DNA of 10,643 bases, taken from contig JAJYBO010000081.1 of NCBI GenBank assembly GCA_021778975.1, positions 1-10,643 on the forward strand, read 5' to 3'. This DNA is from Deltaproteobacteria bacterium (GTDB lineage Bacteria > Desulfobacterota > Desulfobacteria > Desulfobacterales > Desulfatirhabdiaceae). Position numbers and translations under genes: made by a program. The stretch's first letter is position 1, and the number at the start of each line of letters is the position of its first letter. This document shows, one piece after another, positions 1 to 5,407 of the stretch. The notes under the pieces are model-generated. The model was not told the DNA's origin and did not search any database. It saw only the letters and a list, made by a program, of their open reading frames with translations.

Positions 1-1207
1 CGAATGTAGCGCGACCAGATGCCGCCAGAGCGTCCGCGAGGTTGTCATCGTATGAAAATACGCCGGCGATTTTTTCTCCGAGTCCGATCACGCAGGCGCC
101 GGTCAGTGTCGCCACATCCACCACCACATCGGGGGCGCTGGTCTGAATGATATAAGACAGGGTGTCCGCTAAAATCAGCCGGCCTTCGGCATCCGTATTG
201 CCGATTTCGATGGTTTTGCCGGAAAGACTCGTGACGACATCTCCAGGCCGGATCGCCGCTCCGGACGGCATGTTTTCCACAATGGGAATCGCCCCGATCA
301 GATGTATGGGAAGACGCAGACGGGCCGCGGTAATCATGGTCGCCGCGACGGCCGCTGCCCCGGCCATATCCATCTTCATGTCTTCAAGAGAGATGGATTG
401 CTTCAGGTTAATGCCGCCGGCGTCAAAAGTGACGCCCTTTCCTGCGAGGCCAATGGTTTTTTGAAAATTGGAGGGCCGATGCTCCAGTATCACCATTCGT
501 GCATGGGCATTGCTGCCCGCTGCGACCGCCAGCAGCGCTCCGAAGCCTTTTTTTTCGAGGGTTGCGTGATCCAGTGTTTCGATGTGAATATCTTGGGTTT
601 TTGCCGACGCAATTATCATTTCCGCGAATTGCTGAGGTCGTTTCAGGTTGGACGGAGTGGTTACCCACTGGCGCGCCAGGATGACGCCGTCGCAAATGGC
701 CGCAACCTTCCGCGCGATGTCGTTTGCCTGGGACGACATCGCAACCGGTGCTGAAAATATCAGGGTTTCAAGAGATGGGTGATGGGGTTTTTTAAACCGG
801 TCATATTGATAATTTCCCAGGTATGCCCCTTCGATCATGGCTTTCAAGCGTTCGGCATATTCGATGGACAGGCTGTTTGTATCGGGAACGGCAATATATA
901 CGGTCGTCATTTCTTTCTGAATACATTTTTTGACCGCAGCACCGCAGGTTTTTCGAAATGATTCGGCATCCAGCCTGTCTTTGGGACCCAGTCCGACTAT
1001 CATGACCTGAGCCGCCTGAATTTCGGAGGGGGTGTAAAAAACGACCATATCGCCGTCCGCGCCTTTAAATTCTTTGAGCTTTTGGGCCTGTTGCAACAGT
1101 TCCGGAACAAAATCCGCGGGATAGATATCCGCATCTTCACACACGGGGATAATCAGCGCGTCACAGGGTTTACTTCTCGGATCATCCGATGATATAGTTA
1201 CAAGCAT
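1..1207 (-). CDS. pepA: Leucyl aminopeptidase (M17 family), C-terminus beyond window
   Basis: Cytosolic di-metal aminopeptidase that removes N-terminal residues from peptides; in some bacteria PepA also binds DNA. Reading the minus strand from the ATG at 1207 gives 402 uninterrupted residues, with an N-terminal macro-like domain (about 1-150) followed by the catalytic domain. The metal ligands are all visible: K257, D262, D280, D339 and E341 (the last two in the NTDAEGR signature at 337-343). Catalytic K269 and R343 are also present. The spacing between these residues matches E. coli PepA (K270, D275, D293, D352, E354) exactly. The usual DSGG is DAGG here, a mild change. About 90-100 C-terminal residues should lie left of the window. 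The start is supported by AAAGGAG (1218-1224 on the complement) ten bases upstream. The gene is divergent from the KptA-like gene, with a hairpin repeat between them. Confidence 0.96.
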   Translation of the reverse strand, partial: MLVTISSDDPRSKPCDALIIPVCEDADIYPADFVPELLQQAQKLKEFKGADGDMVVFYTPSEIQAAQVMIVGLGPKDRLDAESFRKTCGAAVKKCIQKEMTTVYIAVPDTNSLSIEYAERLKAMIEGAYLGNYQYDRFKKPHHPSLETLIFSAPVAMSSQANDIARKVAAICDGVILARQWVTTPSNLKRPQQFAEMIIASAKTQDIHIETLDHATLEKKGFGALLAVAAGSNAHARMVILEHRPSNFQKTIGLAGKGVTFDAGGINLKQSISLEDMKMDMAGAAAVAATMITAARLRLPIHLIGAIPIVENMPSGAAIRPGDVVTSLSGKTIEIGNTDAEGRLILADTLSYIIQTSAPDVVVDVATLTGACVIGLGEKIAGVFSYDDNLADALAASGRATF

Positions 1208-1235
1208 GGGGTGTTGACTCCTTTGTGATTGAATG

Positions 1236-1256
1236 AAGACAGAATCTGACTGTCTT
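1236..1256. promoter_or_regulatory. 7-bp inverted repeat in the pepA leader
   Basis: AAGACAG (1236-1242) and CTGTCTT (1250-1256) are perfect inverted arms around a 7-base loop. They lie about 30 bases upstream of the pepA start codon, just outside its ribosome binding site. This could be an operator half-site pair or a leader hairpin. I see no convincing -35/-10 pair for pepA in the remaining leader. A 7-bp match can occur by chance, so the role is a guess. Confidence 0.3.
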
Positions 1257-1274
1257 GTCTGTGTGATATAAGAT

Positions 1275-1429
1275 TGACGGCTTCGTAAAAAGTCCGGATG
1301 CTGCGTTGCGCTGCATCTTTCGTCGTTGCGGAGCACCATAAGTACTCATCATTACTAAAGATTTGCGCGCCTTGCCTGCGGCCTTTTTACAAAGCCGTCT
1401 GAAATTCGACTTTTTACGAGAGCATCAAG
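1275..1429 (+). repeat. Long hairpin intergenic repeat, copy 1
   Basis: About 155 bp shared with 2729-2881 in the same orientation. The outer arms GACGGCTTCGTAAAAAG (1276-1292) and CTTTTTACAAAGCCGTC (1383-1399) pair at 16 of 17 positions. The DNA between them folds on as a longer imperfect stem, ending in a small tip hairpin (1331-1336 with 1342-1347, loop CATAA). A tail after the hairpin, CGACTTTTTACGAGAGCATCA (from about 1407), repeats the CGTAAAAAGTC core in inverse sense. There is no ORF and no transposase, so this looks like a REP/MITE-like non-autonomous element. I recall this sequence type as abundant in Desulfobacterales genomes, but cannot verify that here. It lies between the divergent pepA and KptA-like genes and ends 24 bases before the latter's start codon. 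Confidence 0.85.
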
Positions 1430-1453
1430 ATTTTCTCAAAATATCGGTCAGCG

Positions 1454-2188
1454 ATGAAATATCACAGAATGTCCTGTCAGCTTGTCAAATTTCTGACGTA
1501 TGTCCTGGGCAGAAGGCCGGATGAATTTGGGCTGGTTCCGGATTCTGAAGGATTCATTCCTCTGTTCAGACTTCTGAAGGCCGTGTGTGAAGATGAAGCG
1601 TGGCGGTTTGTTCGAGAATCTCACATTCACGAAATTTTGATGACAGCACCGGATATCCCTTTTGAAATTAGCGGAAATCGTATTCGTGCTACGGATCGCA
1701 GTCAGCTTCCCGAACATATTGTGGTAACGGATGTTCCTAAATTGCTGTATGGATGTGTTCGCCGGAAAGCCTGGGCGCATGTTCTTGCAAAAGGGCTTTC
1801 GCCGGCCGGCGATCCCTGGGTCGTTTTGTCTTCAAACAGGGAAATGGCGCTTCGGATGGGAAAACGAAACGATCCCAGGCCGGTTCTTCTGACGGTTCTG
1901 AGCCAGAGATCCGTGGAGCAGGGCGTCGTTTTTCATCGTGTCGGGGTTCATCTTTTCACTGCTGGCCATATTCCGGCAGGGTGCTTTACCGGTCCGGCCC
2001 TGCATCAGGAAAAAGAACCTGCCCATACCGCAGCCCCTCCGCCCCCCAAACCGACATCCCCCGGAAGTTTCATTCTGGATGTTGATAAGGGAGGTCGAGT
2101 CGCTCCAAAGGGTAAAGGGCAGAAGAAAGAAATTCTCTGGAAAAAGGAGCGTAAACATCGCCGGGACCCGAAAAATTACCTCGGATAG
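1454..2188 (+). CDS. KptA/Tpt1-like RNA 2'-phosphotransferase homologue lacking catalytic residues
   Basis: 244 residues. Residues 10-180 resemble KptA/Tpt1, the NAD-dependent enzyme that removes an internal 2'-phosphate from RNA. Family landmarks are the N-terminal stretch with RPDEFGL (21-27), the IRA motif (77-79), LLY (97-99) and the LSSNREMALRMGKR block (125-138). By eye alignment to yeast Tpt1 (my recollection), the essential Arg-His-Arg-Arg tetrad is gone: LRH is LGR (G19, R20), the RF arginine is P69, and the arginine before HVHLS is D120. The HGT motif of the NAD site reads GCV (100-102). The fold is therefore probably kept while transferase activity is doubtful. Residues about 185-244 form a Pro-rich then very basic tail (PPPPKP, then KKEILWKKERKHRRDPK), which might bind nucleic acid. 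No clear Shine-Dalgarno precedes ATG 1454; M6 (1469) is an alternative start. The 3' end overlaps the opposing lipoprotein gene by 13 bp. Homology is likely; function is unknown. Confidence 0.8.
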   Translation: MKYHRMSCQLVKFLTYVLGRRPDEFGLVPDSEGFIPLFRLLKAVCEDEAWRFVRESHIHEILMTAPDIPFEISGNRIRATDRSQLPEHIVVTDVPKLLYGCVRRKAWAHVLAKGLSPAGDPWVVLSSNREMALRMGKRNDPRPVLLTVLSQRSVEQGVVFHRVGVHLFTAGHIPAGCFTGPALHQEKEPAHTAAPPPPKPTSPGSFILDVDKGGRVAPKGKGQKKEILWKKERKHRRDPKNYLG

Positions 2189-2691
2189 TTCCAGATGCTG
2201 TAAGTGGTCTGGCCCCCCGTTCCGGTGCTGACAAGTTCCCCCGTGTAAGCGAATGAAAGCGCCCGAGTTCCCTGGGGGATGGTCAGGGCTTTATCGAATG
2301 TCATTGTGGTCATGCTGGTGTCCAGAAAATTTCCGGTTGAAAAAATCAGGGGATCGTCTATCACAAGGCCATTTGCATCCAGAAACAGCAAGTACACCGA
2401 AAGCTGTTTGACTATCCTGAAGGCCGATATCCCGGCAAGCAGCTCTGCCTTTCCTGAAATTTTCAGAGCATCGGACGCCTTTTGGTATTTATATTTTATG
2501 GTCAGTTGGTCCTTGGCGTTCCATTCTCCTGACCGATCGCCATCCAAAAGCGATATTTTCAGGTTTTTTCGGGTAACCGCAGCGCCTTTGTATGTGAAAA
2601 ATTTTCCGCCACAGGCGTTCAGTACAAGCACGGCAATGACCATACAGATGATTTTTCCGGATAATGCCTTCATATGCCCGGTGGCTTGCAT
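2176..2691 (-). CDS. Predicted lipoprotein of unknown function
   Basis: 171 residues. The N-terminus has a basic stretch, a hydrophobic core (about 14-24) and a good lipobox LNAC with lipidated Cys27, so the mature protein should be anchored to a membrane on the periplasmic side. The mature part (about 145 residues) alternates short hydrophobic and polar stretches, as expected of a beta-rich domain. I do not recognise the family, and there are no repeats or catalytic motifs I can name. The start is chosen from AGGAGG (complement of 2699-2704) seven bases before ATG 2691; M7 is an alternative that would give a more compact signal peptide. It is convergent with the KptA-like gene, sharing the last 13 bp, and divergent from tolQ across the second repeat copy. 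Its position next to tol genes does not by itself show a Tol role. Confidence 0.85.
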   Translation of the reverse strand: MQATGHMKALSGKIICMVIAVLVLNACGGKFFTYKGAAVTRKNLKISLLDGDRSGEWNAKDQLTIKYKYQKASDALKISGKAELLAGISAFRIVKQLSVYLLFLDANGLVIDDPLIFSTGNFLDTSMTTMTFDKALTIPQGTRALSFAYTGELVSTGTGGQTTYSIWNYPR

Positions 2692-2728
2692 GAAATATCC
2701 TCCTGCAATGGTGGTGAGTTTTTAAAGC

Positions 2729-2881
2729 TGACGGCTTCGTAAAAAGTCCGGATGCTGCGCTGCATCCTTCGTCGTTGCGGCGTACCATAAAAGTACGCCT
2801 CACGCCTTTCGGATTTGCGCGCCTTGCCTGTGGCCTTTTTACAAAGCCGTCTGAAATTCGACTTTTTACGAGAGCATCAAG
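2729..2881 (+). repeat. Long hairpin intergenic repeat, copy 2
   Basis: Direct repeat of 1275-1429, about 153 bp. It has the same outer arms (stem 2730-2851), the same tail ending GAGAGCATCAAG, and a better-formed tip: GGCGTAC (2779-2785) pairs perfectly with GTACGCC (2793-2799) around a CATAAAA loop. Differences from copy 1 are a 5-base deletion after CTGCG, point changes and small indels in the distal stem. Tip pair A1332-T1346 of copy 1 is C2781-G2797 here, a compensatory change, so the hairpin itself seems to be preserved. It lies between the divergent lipoprotein gene and tolQ. Confidence 0.85.
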
Positions 2882-2962
2882 GCTACTGACAAAAATATCT
2901 TCGATATTATTACGAAGTTTGACAACATCAAGTCAAGTGGAAATTTCTGTGCTTGAAATGTC

Positions 2963-2992
2963 TTGACATGACAGTTTTGAAAGGATTATAAA
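2963..2992 (+). promoter_or_regulatory. Sigma70-type promoter for the tol-pal operon
   Basis: A perfect -35 TTGACA (2963-2968) is followed after 18 bases by TATAAA (2987-2992); the shifted TTATAA gives a 17-base spacer. Transcription would start near 3000, leaving a leader of about 50 bases before tolQ. No other promoter of this quality was seen between here and the pal terminator, so it probably drives tolQRAB-pal. Confidence 0.75.
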
Positions 2993-3035
2993 ATCAGGTT
3001 GTGAAATAATTCCCTTTATCTATACACAAATAACC

Positions 3036-3048
3036 GGAGACGTTCTCC
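3036..3048 (+). promoter_or_regulatory. tolQ ribosome binding site inside a small hairpin
   Basis: GGAGA (3036-3040), the only Shine-Dalgarno candidate for tolQ, is followed by CGT and then TCTCC (3044-3048), its perfect complement. The start codon follows one base later. The ribosome binding site could therefore be paired in the mRNA. A 5-bp stem is weak, so any control would be mild. Confidence 0.4.
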
Positions 3049-3049
3049 A

Positions 3050-3781
3050 ATGCTTTCTAGCGATTTCAGTCTGTTTCAACTGATCGGCAATTCTGGCATA
3101 ATGGTGAATTCCATTTTGTTGTTGCTGCTTTCGTTTTCTGTAATGTCCTGGACAATCATCTTTATCAAATATCGGTACATCCGCCGGGCATTCAAAGAGT
3201 CCGCTCTGTTTACGGAGTATTTCTGGAAAAGTCGAGATTTGTCCGAAGCCTTCATGAAAGCCAAACAACTTCACAGCAGTCCGCTGGCTCAGGTTTTTCG
3301 GATCGGATATGTCGAACTCAAGAAGGTCAGCCAGTCTGTCGCTCCGGGCAAAGCGGCGGCCCCCGGGCAGGAAACTCTGGCCATGGGGGCGCATGTCGCC
3401 GGTATAGACAATGTGAATCGCGCATTGCGGCGTGCAACCAATACGGAAATCACAAGAATTACCCAGATGGTGCCATTTCTGGCGACCACTGGCAATACGG
3501 CCCCATTTATCGGACTTTTTGGAACGGTGTGGGGCATTATGACATCTTTCCATGGCATCGCGCAGCGAGGGTCCGCAACGCTGGCAGTGGTTGCACCCGG
3601 AATTTCCGAGGCGCTTATCGCGACCGCTGCAGGGCTTGCCGCAGCGATTCCATCGGTTATCGCTTTTAACTATTTTATGCAGAAAATAAAGATCATCGAA
3701 ACGGAACTTCAGAGCTTTTCGGCGGATTTTCTCAACATCATCGAGCGGGATATTTTGATAACCAAAGGAATCAAGCCATGA
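3050..3781 (+). CDS. tolQ: TolQ, proton-channel subunit of the Tol-Pal system
   Basis: 243 residues, inner membrane, MotA/TolQ/ExbB family. With TolR it forms the proton-driven motor that energises TolA. Three membrane segments are visible: TM1 at about 18-38, TM2 at about 141-168 and TM3 at about 183-207, with the large cytoplasmic domain between TM1 and TM2. The family signatures are GNTAPFIGLFGTVWGIM in TM2 and EALIATAAGLAAAIP in TM3, with the channel threonines T150 and T192. Residues about 93-116 form an Ala/Pro-rich loop, a little longer than I expect. It is the first gene of the tol operon, 57 bases after the predicted promoter's -10 box. Its stop overlaps the tolR start (ATGA), implying translational coupling. 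ExbB is the main alternative; the TolA, TolB and Pal neighbours decide for TolQ. Confidence 0.97.
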   Translation: MLSSDFSLFQLIGNSGIMVNSILLLLLSFSVMSWTIIFIKYRYIRRAFKESALFTEYFWKSRDLSEAFMKAKQLHSSPLAQVFRIGYVELKKVSQSVAPGKAAAPGQETLAMGAHVAGIDNVNRALRRATNTEITRITQMVPFLATTGNTAPFIGLFGTVWGIMTSFHGIAQRGSATLAVVAPGISEALIATAAGLAAAIPSVIAFNYFMQKIKIIETELQSFSADFLNIIERDILITKGIKP

Positions 3782-4206
3782 GCATGGGCGGGGGCAATAA
3801 TGACAGGTTGATGTCCGAGATCAACGTGACGCCACTGGTGGATGTCATGCTGGTTCTGCTGATTATTTTCATGGTGACGGCGCCGATGATGATGCAGGGG
3901 GTGGATGTCGCGCTTCCCGAGACGACGTCCGCGCCGCTGAACGCCGAAAAAGAACATCTGGTAATTACCATTGATCCCAACAGCCAGATATATATCAATG
4001 AATTTCAGGTGTCGCTGGATGCCCTGAGAGACAAGCTCTCCAAAATTATCGAGGGGAAGCCGGATAAAGAGGCTTATCTCCGGGCGGATAAGAGTATTCC
4101 GTACGGAACGGTGGTGCGGGTGATGGCCGAGATCAAAGCTGCAGGCATTGACAAGCTGGGAATGGTTACTGTGCCGCCGGATAACAAGCCTGAAAAAAAG
4201 AAGTAA
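3778..4206 (+). CDS. tolR: TolR, ExbD/TolR-family motor subunit
   Basis: 142 residues with a short cytoplasmic N-terminus, one transmembrane helix (about 18-36) and a periplasmic domain. The segment INVTPLVDVMLVLLIIFMV carries the conserved membrane aspartate D22, which couples proton flow through TolQ. The periplasmic part (40-142) contains the usual beta-alpha pattern ending near AGIDKLGMVTVP, followed by a Lys-rich tail. The length matches the family. The start overlaps the tolQ stop by four bases (ATGA, 3778-3781). M3 at 3784 is a possible alternative, but AAAGGA upstream is better spaced for 3778. tolA begins three bases after its stop. Confidence 0.96.
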   Translation: MSMGGGNNDRLMSEINVTPLVDVMLVLLIIFMVTAPMMMQGVDVALPETTSAPLNAEKEHLVITIDPNSQIYINEFQVSLDALRDKLSKIIEGKPDKEAYLRADKSIPYGTVVRVMAEIKAAGIDKLGMVTVPPDNKPEKKK

Positions 4207-4209
4207 TAA

Positions 4210-5406
4210 ATGCGTGTTCGACGATATGCTCATGGCAGTTTGTTGCTGTCCTCAGGTGCTGACGCCATATCAATGGTATGGTATATTTTTGCCTCCCTCC
4301 TGTTGCATGTGGCGGTTTTCGCCATCATGTTCCTGTTGCCGGAACTGGCGCCGCGCAAACAGTTCACCCCATCCGTGATTATGGTCAATATGGTGTCGTT
4401 GTCGGCTACCGGAACGTCCGGAAAGCCAGGCCCTCCGGGCCCGAAAATGTCGGATGTCAAATCTGAGAAACCCGGAGCGCCCGCGGGGCCTAAAACGCAA
4501 GATACCGAGGTGCATGAAGCGAAACCCGGAAAAGCGTTGCCTCCAGAGCCTAAAGCGGAAGCGCCTAAACCTGAACCCCCGGCGGTAAAACACGAGGCGC
4601 CCAAACTTAAACCGGTGACTCCGGAGCCAAAGCCTGAACATGTAGCGCCCAAACCGCCCCCGCCCAAACCGGAGCCTAAGCCGGAACCCAAACCAGAACC
4701 CAGGCCGGAACCGAAACCAGAGACAAAACCAGAACCAAAAGCCGTTGCCGAAAAACCGACGGATGCGGTTTCCCTGTCTAACGAGAAGGCCAAACCCAAG
4801 GCGTCTCTGAAAAAGGAAACCTATAAATCCTCTCAGGCTATCAAGAACGCGCTGGAACGCATCGAGAAAAGAGTGGAATCCGAATCGAAGTCGGAATCGG
4901 CGTCAGAATCCGGCTCCAGCTCGTCACTGGCTTCTGCGCTGGAACGCATCAAGAGCAAAGTCGAAAAATCAGAGACGGGCCGGGGCGGCGGCGGTACGTC
5001 GGGTGGAACAACTTCCGCGGCGCACAAAGCGTCCGGAGGCGGTGGCAATGGCGGAGGCGGCGCCGGCGGAGAAGGGGGGACGGGGGGAACCGGAGCTTCC
5101 GGTATCCAGCCCATTGATTTTTACAGGTCATTGATTCCAAGCCACATTGATCACAACTGGGCATTCAATCAGGATATCGCCGGCGGGCGGACGGATTTGA
5201 TGGCGGTTATTGTCGTCAAGATCATGCCCAATGGAGAGATTACGGACATCTGGTTCGAAAAGAAATCGGGGAACAGTTATTTTGACGATTCCGTATTTCG
5301 AGCGGTGAAAAAATCGAGCCCTCTGCCGCCACTGCCCAAAGAATACACCAAACCATATTATCAACTGGGGTTGATTTTTACCCCCAAAGGACTGAAACGG
5401 GGTTAA
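4210..5406 (+). CDS. tolA: TolA, periplasm-spanning energy transducer
   Basis: 398 residues. A short cytoplasmic N-terminus is followed by a single membrane helix (about 22-44) that would dock on TolQR. The long linker is Pro/Lys/Glu-rich with many KPEPKPEP units (about 66-185), then Ser/Glu-rich, then Gly-rich (about 257-297). The last 100 residues are a TonB/TolA C-terminal domain (FYRSLIPSHIDHNW, then VVKIMPNGEITDIWFEKKSG and the FDDSVFRAVKKSSPLPPLP segment) that contacts TolB and Pal in the outer envelope. An ALERI-x-x-x-VE motif occurs twice, at 214-223 and 243-252, with 15 identical bases (4849-4863 and 4936-4950), which suggests an internal duplication. The repetitive linker produces a long spurious antisense ORF. 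The start codon follows the tolR stop by three bases with only a weak ribosome binding site, consistent with coupling. Confidence 0.94.
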   Translation: MRVRRYAHGSLLLSSGADAISMVWYIFASLLLHVAVFAIMFLLPELAPRKQFTPSVIMVNMVSLSATGTSGKPGPPGPKMSDVKSEKPGAPAGPKTQDTEVHEAKPGKALPPEPKAEAPKPEPPAVKHEAPKLKPVTPEPKPEHVAPKPPPPKPEPKPEPKPEPRPEPKPETKPEPKAVAEKPTDAVSLSNEKAKPKASLKKETYKSSQAIKNALERIEKRVESESKSESASESGSSSSLASALERIKSKVEKSETGRGGGGTSGGTTSAAHKASGGGGNGGGGAGGEGGTGGTGASGIQPIDFYRSLIPSHIDHNWAFNQDIAGGRTDLMAVIVVKIMPNGEITDIWFEKKSGNSYFDDSVFRAVKKSSPLPPLPKEYTKPYYQLGLIFTPKGLKRG

Positions 5407-5407
5407 T

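Larger units (their letters stand above)
2692..3049. other. 358-bp divergent intergenic region, lipoprotein gene to tolQ
   Basis: From left to right it holds the lipoprotein ribosome binding site (2699-2704), repeat copy 2 (2729-2881), an AT-rich stretch and the tolQ promoter and leader. The AT-rich stretch contains a small inverted repeat, CTTCG then CGAAG separated by nine bases near 2909-2917, which I would not call an operator without support. No small ORF with a ribosome binding site was seen. No promoter reading toward the lipoprotein gene was convincing. Confidence 0.7.

Noticed and set aside
302..754. 150-codon plus-strand ORF inside the pepA region
   Set aside because: The minus strand carries an uninterrupted PepA with every metal ligand at the right spacing, so this frame is a shadow.
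1275..2881. CRISPR or insertion sequence suggested by the two repeats
   Set aside because: There are only two copies 1.3 kb apart with genes between them, no short regular spacers, and no transposase or cas gene in the window.
2919..2945. Second TTGACA (2919-2924) as another tolQ promoter
   Set aside because: No acceptable -10 hexamer lies 16-18 bases downstream, whereas the TTGACA at 2963 has one.
3020..3553. 177-codon minus-strand ORF opposite tolQ
   Set aside because: It overlaps the well-supported tolQ along its length and its translation resembles no protein; it also runs across the tolQ promoter leader.
3709..4233. 174-codon minus-strand ORF opposite tolR
   Set aside because: It is His/Arg-rich translation typical of the antisense of a real gene, and tolR is certain on the other strand.
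4230..4799. 189-codon minus-strand ORF opposite tolA, Gly/Ser/Phe-rich
   Set aside because: It is the antisense shadow of the repetitive Pro/Lys/Glu linker of TolA; there is no ribosome binding site, and the composition follows directly from the sense codons.
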